Source: Bacteroidota bacterium (lineage in GTDB: Bacteria; Bacteroidota; Bacteroidia; Chitinophagales; Saprospiraceae). From it: a stretch of DNA of 61,861 nt. The translations under genes were made by a program, and so were the position numbers. The notes beneath the pieces were generated by a model, which was given only the letters and a program-made list of their open reading frames with translations, was not told where the DNA came from and made no database searches. The stretch covers positions 1-61,861 of the forward strand of contig CAUJEY010000264.1 of the NCBI GenBank assembly GCA_963169325.1, in the 5' to 3' direction. Shown here piece after piece: positions 8,347 through 16,882 of the stretch; positions within the stretch are counted from its first letter, which is position 1; each line of letters opens with the position of its first letter.

Positions 8347-9669
8347 TTAATTTTTGATAGAACCGGATGCTTTTTTCCATTCCAAATCGGCTTTCAGATA
8401 GTCGATAAGGGCATTGAGATAATTGGTTTGCGCTTCCCGCAAGGCATTATCTGCCAATAAAATATCAGTAATGGTCGCCGTGCCTTGCTGTTGCTGAACA
8501 AGTGTTTGCTGATAGACCGATGTTGCCAGGGATATTTGCTGCTGTGCCGCAGGGAGATTTGCCTGTGAGGTATTTTTTTGCAAAATAGCATTGGCAATTT
8601 GCAGGTCGTTTTGCGCCTCAATCTGTTCGGTTTGCAGGCGATTGCCTGTGAGGTCCACTTCTTTTTGGGCGATTTTAAAACGGGTCGTTCTATTCCAGAT
8701 CGGGTAGGCAGCCTGTATGCCGATGAAGCCGATGGGAAATACTTTGAAGAATGGGTCGGGCTGTTTGAAATACCCGAAACCCGTCAAACCATAATTGGCA
8801 ACGATCGAAACGGTCGGCAACTTTGATTTTTTCAGCAAATCCGATTCATTGGCCAACAGGCGGTTTTGTACCTGCGCCATGCGGGTGTCTACGGACGTGG
8901 AGACGGGATATTCCGTGTTAGCGCCTTGTTCAATGTCTTTTGGAACGGACAGCGGAGTATCCAGGTCCTGACCCATAAAAAACTTCAAACCGTTGAGTAC
9001 CTGCGCCAATTTACCGTCCAATTGCACCCGTTGGGATTGCAGTTGTGCCTGTTGCAGTTCGATTTTGCCGATGTCCGTACCTTTGGCTAATCCTTGCTCC
9101 CGAAGCAATTGCATCGTGGCGAGCAAACGGTTGACATTCACTTGGTTGCTGTCTACGAACAGTATTTGATGCTGCAAAATCTGGGCATTGTAATACAAGT
9201 TTGTTACCTCAAAAATGACCTGCTCCTCGCTTTTCTCCACCTGTAAATCGCCCATTTCAGCGGCAATTTCGGTGGCTTTGACGCCCGCTTTGATTTGCGG
9301 ATGGTAAATCGGCATTGCCAACTGGACGTTTACGCCGAGGTTGTGCGGCACGCCGAATTGCGCCTCTTTGTACTGTCCTTCGGGGCCGTTGAACACCGAC
9401 AAGGGCAAGAGTTGGTAGGGCAAATTGGTGAAAAACTTATAGTCTGCCGAGGCCGTTGCTTTCGGCCAAAGGTTCGACTTTGCCTCCTGCTGCCGGAGCG
9501 GGTTAAGGTTGAGGTTGTTCCGACCGATCTGCAAATTTCTGTTATTGGACAAAGCCGTTTCGAGGCATTGCTGCAAGGTCATGGTCTGCGCTTGCAGGGT
9601 GTTGTGGCTAAAACCGGCAAGCGCAAACCATAATACGAATGGCAGTATGTGAATATTCACTAACTTCAT
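8347..9669 (-). CDS. TolC-family outer membrane efflux protein
   Basis: This is the outer-membrane channel of the tripartite pump. A signal peptide (FVLWFALAGFSHNTLQAQ) precedes the first outer-membrane efflux repeat, which begins TLQQCLETALSNNRNLQIGRNN. Long Q/E/L-rich coiled-coil helices follow, and a second repeat ends ALREAQTNYLNALIDYLKADLEWKKASG, the typical TolC C-terminal motif. Its 440-aa length fits the family. It sits 12 bp after the cupin gene and 3 bp before the adaptor gene. Confidence 0.93.
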   Translation of the reverse strand: MKLVNIHILPFVLWFALAGFSHNTLQAQTMTLQQCLETALSNNRNLQIGRNNLNLNPLRQQEAKSNLWPKATASADYKFFTNLPYQLLPLSVFNGPEGQYKEAQFGVPHNLGVNVQLAMPIYHPQIKAGVKATEIAAEMGDLQVEKSEEQVIFEVTNLYYNAQILQHQILFVDSNQVNVNRLLATMQLLREQGLAKGTDIGKIELQQAQLQSQRVQLDGKLAQVLNGLKFFMGQDLDTPLSVPKDIEQGANTEYPVSTSVDTRMAQVQNRLLANESDLLKKSKLPTVSIVANYGLTGFGYFKQPDPFFKVFPIGFIGIQAAYPIWNRTTRFKIAQKEVDLTGNRLQTEQIEAQNDLQIANAILQKNTSQANLPAAQQQISLATSVYQQTLVQQQQGTATITDILLADNALREAQTNYLNALIDYLKADLEWKKASGSIKN

Positions 9670-9681
9670 TGGGCAAAAAAT

Positions 9682-10077
9682 TTACTTGATGAGCAAGAGT
9701 TGGCTGTCCTGGATACCCTTCACCCAATGCGTCACCATGGGTTCGATGTTGACATAATCGCCGTTGGTGAGGGTTTGTTTAAAGCCCTTTTCATTTTCAA
9801 AAACCACTTCGCCCGCCACACAAATCAACAGCGCGGGTACTTTGGTGACGTGCTTATCGAGCAGCCCGTCCTTTTGGATTTGCAAGGCATTGACTACTCC
9901 TTCCTGCCCTTTGAAAAGCGGTTTAGCGGATACGGCTTTGGTGGCTTCGTGCATGGAACTGATATTGGACATGGTTCTATTATTTAGATGTTGAAAATTG
10001 CCGGTAACGGCGTTTTTTTTTGTGGCGCAACTTGCCATAAATAAGGATAAAGCGATAAAAAACAAGATTTTTTTCAT
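9682..10077 (-). CDS. Cupin-domain lipoprotein
   Basis: The 131-aa protein begins with a lipoprotein signal (ILFFIALSLFMASC; lipobox FMASC) and has a single cupin beta-barrel over residues about 60-131: HVTKVPALLICVAGEVVFE, then GDYVNIEPMVTHWVKGI. The two cupin motifs keep only some of the usual metal-binding histidines, so it may bind a small ligand rather than catalyse. If translation began at the internal MSNISSM (residue 36) the protein would be cytoplasmic; the well-formed lipobox argues for the upstream start. It lies 9 bp after tetR. A role in sensing or detoxifying the pump substrate is inference. Confidence 0.75.
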   Translation of the reverse strand: MKKILFFIALSLFMASCATKKNAVTGNFQHLNNRTMSNISSMHEATKAVSAKPLFKGQEGVVNALQIQKDGLLDKHVTKVPALLICVAGEVVFENEKGFKQTLTNGDYVNIEPMVTHWVKGIQDSQLLLIK

Positions 10078-10086
10078 GACTGAAAT

Positions 10087-10677
10087 TCAATTTTTAATAA
10101 GTATTAAAATGGCATCCAGCATATTTTTCCCTTGCCGTTGAATGTCAAACTGAAAATTGGCGATGCGCCATTTGAACATTTGCAAGCGAAAACTGCCCAT
10201 GATGATGTGCATCATTTCCTCGGTCGTTATGGTGTTGGTAAAAAATCCCTGCTGTTGCCCCTGCATGATAACCGGCATGAGGTGTTTCATTTTTACCTGC
10301 ATGATGTGGAGGATAGCCGCATTGATTTTCTGACTGGCCTCCATGAGCCCGTCCGAAAAAACAGCGACCACGAAATGCGGGTTTTTGGAAAAAAAAGCAA
10401 ACTGGTCGAGGAAAATGGCTTCGAGGTTTTCTTTTGGGCTTTTTAGGGTGGAAACGACCTGGTTGAGCCGTTCATCCATATCTTCCGCCAAAAAGTTGAG
10501 CATGGCAACAAGAATTTCCTCCTTGCTGTCAAAATGCCGGTAAATGGCACTTTCGGAAAATCCCATTTCCCTGGCTAAATTCTTGATGGTAAGCCCACCG
10601 ACACCCGAAGATGAAAGGATTTTTCCTGCCGCTACAATGATTTCAAACTGCCGGTCGGAAATGGTTGCTGTCGTCAT
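10087..10677 (-). CDS. TetR/AcrR-family transcriptional regulator
   Basis: The protein (196 aa) has the N-terminal TetR helix-turn-helix over residues about 8-55: SDRQFEIIVAAGKILSSSGVG, then LTIKNLAREMGFSESAIYRHF and DSKEEIL. A variable all-helical ligand-binding domain follows. It is encoded inside the efflux operon, 14 bp after dps and 9 bp before the cupin gene, so it most likely represses its own operon and is released by a pump substrate. A 20-bp imperfect palindrome upstream of the operon (11650-11669) is a good operator candidate. Confidence 0.93.
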   Translation of the reverse strand: MTTATISDRQFEIIVAAGKILSSSGVGGLTIKNLAREMGFSESAIYRHFDSKEEILVAMLNFLAEDMDERLNQVVSTLKSPKENLEAIFLDQFAFFSKNPHFVVAVFSDGLMEASQKINAAILHIMQVKMKHLMPVIMQGQQQGFFTNTITTEEMMHIIMGSFRLQMFKWRIANFQFDIQRQGKNMLDAILILIKN

Positions 10678-10691
10678 AAAAGTTCAAGAAA

Positions 10692-11168
10692 TTAATTTTT
10701 CAAAAAGGCAGAGTACATCCACACCTGTTTCTCCTGAAAACGAATATAATCGCTCATCAGGGCATTGGTGCCTTCATCGTCGGCATCGGCGGAAAGGGCC
10801 AATATTTCCCGCTGTAAAATGATGACCGATTTAAAAGCGTCCAGAATCAGGCGCACCGCCTCTGTGCCGTCGGATATTTTTTCACTTTCCTTGATAGCCG
10901 AATGGTTGGCGTACTTTGAATAATTGTGCTCCGGGGTATAACCCAGGGTCAAAATGCGTTCAGCCACTTCGTCAATTTTCAACAAAAGATCGTTGTACAA
11001 TTCCTCAAATTTGAGGTGCAGTTCAAAAAATTTTTCCCCCTTGATGTTCCAGTGAAAGCCACGGGTATTTTGGTAAAAAATGGAATAGTTCGCCAATAAA
11101 ACATTGAGTTTTTGGGCTAATTCCTTGATTTTGGCTTCATTCAAGCCGATTGCATTTAATTTGCTCAT
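10692..11168 (-). CDS. dps: Dps-family ferritin-like DNA-protection protein
   Basis: Dps proteins form 12-subunit cages that oxidise and store iron using peroxide, and some bind DNA. The dimer-interface ferroxidase ligands are all present at canonical spacing: H39 (in RGFHWNIKG), H51, D66 and E70. The 158-aa length is standard. The start codon overlaps the stop of the upstream membrane protein gene (ATGA), so the two are translationally coupled. Finding a Dps inside an efflux operon under a TetR regulator suggests that the inducing stress is also oxidative. Confidence 0.92.
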   Translation of the reverse strand: MSKLNAIGLNEAKIKELAQKLNVLLANYSIFYQNTRGFHWNIKGEKFFELHLKFEELYNDLLLKIDEVAERILTLGYTPEHNYSKYANHSAIKESEKISDGTEAVRLILDAFKSVIILQREILALSADADDEGTNALMSDYIRFQEKQVWMYSAFLKN

Positions 11169-11575
11169 GATGGAATAATTTTAATTTTTAAAAAAGAAAC
11201 CCCTAGCCAAAGTACCGAAGCCGTCATGGCAATGGCACCGATGAGCACAAGCGCGGGCGGTAAGCCAAAATAAACTTCCGACAAAATGCCCATCGGCATC
11301 AACAGCCCCGTGAGCGCCAGCCACGAGATGGTTTTTACATTGGACAATTGTGCCTGAAAGCGCAGCAGCAGGTAACCAATCAGGATATTGAGAAAAGCGA
11401 ACAAATTGCCATGCACGTGCGCCAAGCGGGACTCGAAGTGCTTGCCGATGGAATAACTGTTCACCCAAGCCTCTTTGTCGGGGGCGAAGTCCCGAAGATA
11501 AATCAGCAAAAAACCGTAAGCCATGAAGAAACCCATGGTGAGGAAGCCGATTGCGATGTTGTTTTTTCCGTTCAT
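11165..11575 (-). CDS. Small four-TM membrane protein, first gene of efflux operon
   Basis: The 136-aa protein has four predicted membrane helices (residues about 8-27, 48-70, 83-103 and 108-130). The second begins with HFESRLAHVHGNLFAFLNI, a histidine pattern (H-x6-H-x-H) faintly like haem-binding helices of cytochrome oxidase or NorB-type proteins. I do not recognise a named family. It is the promoter-proximal gene and overlaps dps by 4 bp, so it is presumably needed under the same stress. Haem or metal binding is speculation from the histidines. Confidence 0.75.
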   Translation of the reverse strand: MNGKNNIAIGFLTMGFFMAYGFLLIYLRDFAPDKEAWVNSYSIGKHFESRLAHVHGNLFAFLNILIGYLLLRFQAQLSNVKTISWLALTGLLMPMGILSEVYFGLPPALVLIGAIAMTASVLWLGVSFLKIKIIPS

Positions 11576-11635
11576 TTTTTTAAAATTTAGTGGTTAAAGA
11601 CCCTAGTTAGACGGCACAGATTTTACCCACCTGGG

Positions 11636-11643
11636 CAAAAATA
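11636..11643 (-). promoter_or_regulatory. Putative -7 box (TATTTTTG) of the efflux operon
   Basis: On the minus strand TATTTTTG matches TAnnTTTG, about 60 bp upstream of the first gene of the operon. A TTGG lies 21 bp further upstream as a possible -33 element. The candidate TetR operator at 11650-11669 falls between the two. Confidence 0.45.
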
Positions 11644-11649
11644 AGAAAA

Positions 11650-11669
11650 GTTTGTGAATGTTCACCAAC
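11650..11669. promoter_or_regulatory. Candidate TetR operator palindrome
   Basis: GTTTGTGAATGTTCACCAAC is a 20-bp palindrome with nine symmetric pairs around the central AT/TG step, one of them mismatched. It overlaps the promoter spacer of the operon that encodes the TetR regulator, which is where such repressors usually bind. No second copy was looked for systematically. Confidence 0.5.
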
Positions 11670-11747
11670 ATCAAACGAAAAAAATTTAAATTTGTTTTCG
11701 ATATTGGCTTGCATGGTTATTTTTTGCTTTTGGTGGTTCCCGTTAAC

Positions 11748-14700
11748 TCATTTCATATACTGTTTCACAAAAAGCCCGCGGCCCAGCTGCCCGTTTCTAT
11801 CGCGTACGCACAACCAATATACCCCTGCCGGCAGACTGCCTACGTCCACGCCCGGCATTGCGGCGGTGGAGGCGGGCAGCATTTGAACCGGCCGGATGCG
11901 CCCCAGCAGGTCCACGACCTGAACGTCCGAAATGTCGCCCGGCCACTGTGCGATCCAAAGCGTATGGCCGGCCGGGTTGGGAAATATATGCAGGGGCGCT
12001 GCATCTGCAAGCGCCGCAGTATGAACCAGCACGACCAGCACGCTATCTGAAATTGCGCTGCAAAGACCCGCATCGGTCACCTGCACCTGGTACCAGCCAT
12101 TGGCCGGTGGCAGCAGGGTGTCGCCGACTGCACCGGGGATGGGTTGTCCGTTCAGCCACCATTGCAGGGCGCCGGCGGCTGTGGTGCGCAGGATGTTGTT
12201 TTCAAAAAGGACCACCGGCGGGTCGGGCAGCGGTACGATGGTCACCAGCACGGTGTCCGTATGTGTGCCAAACCCATTGGACGCCGTGAGGATATAGGTG
12301 CCGGAAACCTCCACCAGAATAGCTGGCTGCATTGCGCCGGTGTTCCAGAGGTATGTCGTGGCGCCGGGCGCGAATCCGTCGAGAAGCAGGCTGCCGCAAA
12401 CGGTCGTGTCGGCGCCTAACTGCACCAGCGGCGCCATCGGGGTTTCAAAAGCGCCCGGATCGGGCGCCGGAAACTGCCGGGGCCGGCCCAAAATGTCGGT
12501 CGTGATGCTCGTGGCCGTACCGATATTTTCCAGGGCCGCATTGCGCAGGGCAAGACTGTCGGGTTCGGGCGCCATCCAGCCGGGATCGCCCACCACCGAA
12601 TGTTGGTCGCCACCGGTCAGAACCTGCAAACCGGGCAGGTCGTTGACGGTTTCGCCTAGGGTGCCGGTTTTGGAAAAGAACACGTTGTAGTCGGAAACCA
12701 GGTTGCTGTTGCCGAACGAATAAAACGTCCGCCCGGCGCTGCCGTTGACGAAGACGTTGTTCAGCAAGGCCATGTCATCCGACTGCTGCATTGAAAACGC
12801 AAAATTGTCCGCATCGTCGGACAGGTGGTACACGGAGTTGTGCAGCACCTGGATGTCGCTGCAACCGATAAGCCACATCCCCCTTCCAATGGCGATGATG
12901 CCGGTACCAAGGTTCATGGCTACTGCGTTGTTGGCCAGCACGCTGGTCCGGGAGAACCGGCCGCAGTTTTTCAGGTAAATACCGACGGAGGCTTGCGGGC
13001 CGGCTACCCGCACGCGGTTGTTGCGTATATCGAAATCCCGGATGCCCAGCCCATAAATACCGAAGTGGGAGCTGTTGCTAAAACTGCTGATGACATTGTC
13101 CTCGATCCGCACATTGCGCCAGTACTCCAGCCAGATCGCGTCATCGTCGCCGCTGAACACCTGGTTGTGGGTAAAGGTCAGGTTGAATTTGATGTTGCCG
13201 CCGGTCATCAAAACCGGGGTTTCGCCGCCGCTGAACACACAATGGCGGATGCTGAAGTTGGAGTCCGGCTTGGCGGTCATGGCTACCCGGCTGGTGCCTA
13301 AATGGCCCGCCACCACACAGTTTTCTATGTAAATGTCGTGCCCGCCCACGATCAGCAGGGCGGCGTTGTTGTTGCTGACATTTGCCGTTTGCCGAATCGT
13401 CAGGCTTTTCAACCGCAGGTAGGTCGCCCCGTCAAAGCGCAAGGTGGTGTTTTGTGCGAGCGTTCCGGCCGCTACAATCTGTACCGCACTGCTGTCGCCG
13501 CTTTCGCCGCGCAGGGTAAGCCGCCGGTCGGGGGCACTGCCTTTGATCGGCGCACCCACATAAATTTGTTCGGCGTACACGCCGTCGCGGACGAGCAACT
13601 CGGTGTGGCCGCACAATCCGCCATACTGCAATGCGTGGAATGCCGCACCCAGCGTGGGGAAATTGCCGTCGGCGCCGCCGATAGTGTACGTGCCCGAAAA
13701 TCCGGCAAAAGCATTGTTAAAAGCCAACGAGTCGTCGTCGGGAAAATCATCAGTCAAGCCATTGGGTTGCTTCACCGAAACGTCGATCTGGTTGGCCACG
13801 AGTGGCGTCAGGATAATATGGCCAAGCGCAATTTCTTCGGATTCCCCCGACGCCAGATTGCCCGCCCACTGGATAGTCGCCCAGAGTACGCCGTTCCAGC
13901 GCACCTCGATGCCGGCGGTCGTCAGCGGCTCGGTACCCGAGTTGATCAGCACCACGGTAAGCGGCAGGGAGTCGCAGTAGACCTGATCGGTCGCGGGGTT
14001 GATAAACCGGATGAGTCCGGCGGACCGCAGGCTGGACGTGTATTCATCGGCGCCGATATCGGGCGTGAGCGGGTCGCGGGAGTCGCCGTCAATATCGTCG
14101 CCGACGGCCACCGGGATGCCCCGGTTATTGAGGTTGGTATTGGTCAGGTGCAGGTCGGTGTCGCTGAGGAAGTTGGGGTTCAAGCTGACGGAGTTGGGTG
14201 GGAGCGCGGACGGCGGATCGGTGGAATACAGGTTGCAATGGCTGTACGCGGTGAATACATCGGGGTTGGTCACGGTGCTGACGAGGATAGCGCCCGGGAG
14301 GCCGGAAACCGTGGTGTTTTGCAGGCGCAAAAAACGGCTGGAGTTGTCGAGCCGAATGCCGTAGTGCTGCCCCGGGCCGGTGCCGAACAGGTTCAGGCTG
14401 TTGTGCCAGAGGTCGGTATTCCAGACGCCGGACAGCAACATGCCGGTGCCGGTATTGTCGGAGGAGGCACTGCCGATAGCGATCATGTTGTTGGCTACCA
14501 GTCCCCGGTTATTGCCGGTACTGCGGCAGTTGTTCAGGTTTATGCCCACGCCGATGAATTTCCGGATCGTATTCCGGAGGACGCGCGGGTTGTCCGATTC
14601 CTGAATATCCAGGCTAATAAAAGCCGTTTGGTCAGCGTTGTCCTCGAACAGATTGTCTGAAATATCCAGGTTGTCCACGTAAAAAATCCGGATAGCCTGC

Positions 14701-15344
14701 GCGGCTGCCCCGGTAAAACGGTTGCCGGTGACCACGCCATTGAGCAGGGGATTATTGGCGCTCGGGCCGTTGAACGACAAGGCGTGGTAGCCGCCCTGCA
14801 CTAAGCAGTTTCGGAACTGAAATCCGGGGCAGTTTCCGGCGATGTTTACGGTATTTTGGGTGTTGTTGTAGAGAAACCCGGTACGAATGCCGGAAAAAGC
14901 GCAATGTTCGATCAAAAGGTTTGTACCGTTGAAGGCGGACAAAACAATGCCATAGAGTCCGGTGGACGGGGCGACGAAAGACAGGTGGCGGAAGGTGATT
15001 TGCCCGACGTTTTGCATGGAAACCACCCAGTTGCTGCTCGAATTGGCGGTACCGGTGAACAGGCGCACCGAACTGCTGTCGTTGTTTTCCGATTCAAAAA
15101 CGACGCGTCGGTTGGTGTTGGCGCCGGGAATGTTATTGATTTCAAACCGTTCTTCGTATTGTCCGGGCCGGATGCGGAAGGTCACATTGCCCGAAATGCC
15201 CTGTGTGGTGAGTGCCGCTACTGCTGTTCCGAAAGTGGGGAAATTGGCGCCCGCGCCGCCAATGGTGTAGTTTCCGTTGAGTTGCGCCCGGGAGGTTTGC
15301 GCTCCGGCAAGGAGCATCAGGCATAAAATCGCGTATTTGCGCAT
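11748..15344 (-). CDS. Giant secreted beta-helix protein with T9SS sorting domain
   Basis: The 1198-aa protein has a signal peptide (YAILCLMLLAGAQTSRAQ) and two homologous right-handed parallel beta-helix blocks. The first starts near residue 22 (YTIGGAGANFPTFGTAVAAL) and the second near residue 550 (YTIGGADGNFPTLGAAFHAL). Each carries many short N/D/R-rich coils such as NRFTG..RIFYVDNLDISDN. Between them lies a CARDB-like beta domain (about 440-545, AGLIRFINPATDQVYCDS). An Ig/PKD-like region follows, and the end (from LHIFPNPAGHTLWI to GRGLFVKQYMK) is a T9SS type A sorting domain. It is probably an outer-surface or released adhesin or polysaccharide-binding protein; no catalytic motif is evident. 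It stands alone. Confidence 0.85.
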   Translation of the reverse strand: MRKYAILCLMLLAGAQTSRAQLNGNYTIGGAGANFPTFGTAVAALTTQGISGNVTFRIRPGQYEERFEINNIPGANTNRRVVFESENNDSSSVRLFTGTANSSSNWVVSMQNVGQITFRHLSFVAPSTGLYGIVLSAFNGTNLLIEHCAFSGIRTGFLYNNTQNTVNIAGNCPGFQFRNCLVQGGYHALSFNGPSANNPLLNGVVTGNRFTGAAAQAIRIFYVDNLDISDNLFEDNADQTAFISLDIQESDNPRVLRNTIRKFIGVGINLNNCRSTGNNRGLVANNMIAIGSASSDNTGTGMLLSGVWNTDLWHNSLNLFGTGPGQHYGIRLDNSSRFLRLQNTTVSGLPGAILVSTVTNPDVFTAYSHCNLYSTDPPSALPPNSVSLNPNFLSDTDLHLTNTNLNNRGIPVAVGDDIDGDSRDPLTPDIGADEYTSSLRSAGLIRFINPATDQVYCDSLPLTVVLINSGTEPLTTAGIEVRWNGVLWATIQWAGNLASGESEEIALGHIILTPLVANQIDVSVKQPNGLTDDFPDDDSLAFNNAFAGFSGTYTIGGADGNFPTLGAAFHALQYGGLCGHTELLVRDGVYAEQIYVGAPIKGSAPDRRLTLRGESGDSSAVQIVAAGTLAQNTTLRFDGATYLRLKSLTIRQTANVSNNNAALLIVGGHDIYIENCVVAGHLGTSRVAMTAKPDSNFSIRHCVFSGGETPVLMTGGNIKFNLTFTHNQVFSGDDDAIWLEYWRNVRIEDNVISSFSNSSHFGIYGLGIRDFDIRNNRVRVAGPQASVGIYLKNCGRFSRTSVLANNAVAMNLGTGIIAIGRGMWLIGCSDIQVLHNSVYHLSDDADNFAFSMQQSDDMALLNNVFVNGSAGRTFYSFGNSNLVSDYNVFFSKTGTLGETVNDLPGLQVLTGGDQHSVVGDPGWMAPEPDSLALRNAALENIGTATSITTDILGRPRQFPAPDPGAFETPMAPLVQLGADTTVCGSLLLDGFAPGATTYLWNTGAMQPAILVEVSGTYILTASNGFGTHTDTVLVTIVPLPDPPVVLFENNILRTTAAGALQWWLNGQPIPGAVGDTLLPPANGWYQVQVTDAGLCSAISDSVLVVLVHTAALADAAPLHIFPNPAGHTLWIAQWPGDISDVQVVDLLGRIRPVQMLPASTAAMPGVDVGSLPAGVYWLCVRDRNGQLGRGLFVKQYMK

Positions 15345-15413
15345 GATGGTGTCAGGTTTGAAAATGAAGCAAGCGGGGCAGCTGTAGCCCAGCGACTAAA
15401 TTATAAACACGCT

Positions 15414-15971
15414 CTAAGAATTGCCGTCAAAATAATGAATGAACTTCAATCTGTTTTGCTCAAATAGTAAAACCCATTGCGTATCCGTTGGAGAAGAATC
15501 TGTGAAAAATCGCATTGCGACAAGAGGCCTGTTTTCTGAAGAGGTTGTATCTTTCAAATAGTACGAGTTGGGGAACAATGTTTTTAAATCGTCTATCAAA
15601 GTATTTTCGTTTAATTTTAACTTGCCGTAGGAAATGAAGTGATTGCTGTTTTCAAAAGTCAATCTGGATATAAAGGTACTCTCATCATCAAATAATCGAA
15701 ATTGCATAGATTCATATTCAACGATAGAATATGGATTATCATAAAAATCATCTTCTTCTGTATATCGTATTATGCTGTCAGGTTTTCCAAATAACGATAC
15801 TAACCTGGTATATTTGGCAGATACCTTCATTTTGCCATCAATTCGAATAGAATCAGAAATTAAGCAATCGTAATGCATTTGTTTTGTGATTCCAATGGTA
15901 TGTAAGGTTTTAGAATTACAGAAAACTGTAATTATTGCCAATGAAATCAGCCAGGATTTAAATTTTTTCAT
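15414..15971 (-). CDS. Hypothetical exported protein
   Basis: The 185-aa protein is not recognised. It starts with an export signal (FKSWLISLAIITVFCNS) that includes a cysteine near residue 18, so it could be a lipoprotein. The rest is a mixed alpha/beta region rich in Y, D and S, including LVSLFGKPDSIIRYTEEDD, a style seen in small BamE/SmpA-like periplasmic domains. The gene is markedly A+T-rich compared with its neighbours, suggesting recent acquisition. About 170 bp upstream up to 16142 hold no convincing gene. Confidence 0.6.
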   Translation of the reverse strand: MKKFKSWLISLAIITVFCNSKTLHTIGITKQMHYDCLISDSIRIDGKMKVSAKYTRLVSLFGKPDSIIRYTEEDDFYDNPYSIVEYESMQFRLFDDESTFISRLTFENSNHFISYGKLKLNENTLIDDLKTLFPNSYYLKDTTSSENRPLVAMRFFTDSSPTDTQWVLLFEQNRLKFIHYFDGNS

Positions 15972-16142
15972 ACGTTACTTTTATAGTGAACATTCAAACA
16001 TTGTACCCTTGCGTATATCAAGCACCTGCAAACCCGCCGGGTTCTGATTTCTTCAAATGCGCGCATGGCAAGCAGTATGCTCCGTGGATGCCCATGTCCA
16101 GGAAAATACACACGAAAAAACGTGCCATGCTTCCCGGAGCAA

Positions 16143-16682
16143 TCAAATACAGGCAGCACGCAACAGCTGCATATAGGCTAAACCTTTTTGCTGCGCAAAA
16201 TGGATGTTGCGCTGTGGAATCCCCTCCGGATCAGGAAAGTTCTCGAGGACATTGGAGATACTGTCTTCCCGCAGGATATGCAGCATCGGATAAATAGAGC
16301 GGTTGGTGTAATTTGCCGGATCGTCGTTATCGGAACCTGCAAAGCAGTAGTCCGGGTGGAAACTGGCGACCTGGTAAATGCCCTCGTAGCCCTGATCGGC
16401 CGCCAGGGCTTCGGCTAATTCGACGAGGTCGAGGTATTGCTCAAAATCGGCAAAGTGGTTGGGGAAAATGACTAAAGTGGTTTCAATATCATCGGTACGA
16501 TCGAGGTATCGCAATTCTTCCACGAATGCCTCCAGGCTGCTTTCCAGGGTAACCTCCGGCAATACGACGTAGCGAATACTTTTCCGCAGCATGGCCTTAG
16601 CGGCAAACGGACAAAAATTGCAACCGATCACCACGGATTTTATCCAGTTGACGGTTTGTGTTATTACGGTAGATTCTTGCAA
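16143..16682 (-). CDS. DUF1415 family protein
   Basis: This 179-aa cytoplasmic protein matches the DUF1415 pattern: an N-terminal TQTVNWIKSVVIGCNFCPFAAKA with a Cx2C pair, a central ETTLVIFPNHFADFEQYLDLVELAE, then GIYQVASFHPDYCFAGSDNDDPANYTNRS (quoted in part) and the late PMLHILREDSI. The family is widespread in Proteobacteria and Bacteroidota but has no established function; conserved C, H and D residues suggest metal binding. Monocistronic as far as seen. Confidence 0.85.
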   Translation of the reverse strand: MQESTVITQTVNWIKSVVIGCNFCPFAAKAMLRKSIRYVVLPEVTLESSLEAFVEELRYLDRTDDIETTLVIFPNHFADFEQYLDLVELAEALAADQGYEGIYQVASFHPDYCFAGSDNDDPANYTNRSIYPMLHILREDSISNVLENFPDPEGIPQRNIHFAQQKGLAYMQLLRAACI

Positions 16683-16882
16683 GGTGGTAGTTGTTTTGAT
16701 GTGTTTTCTGTAGCACTCGCGTTGTGTTTTGCTTAAGTTTCCGCGTCCGGCGACGAATTCATCCCCAACTTTGTATGACGTTCATTTTATTTATGTTTTT
16801 TTTTGTTGACCGGCGTTTGCAAGCCTTTTGTTGCGCCTGCTGCAAGGCTAACAAATGACCGTATATAGCGTGTTATCTGTCG

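Noticed and set aside
13302-14660. 452-codon plus-strand frame opposite the beta-helix gene
   Set aside because: The minus-strand protein has a signal peptide, repeats and a sorting domain; the plus-strand frame has none of these and is rich in V, G and A as antisense frames are.
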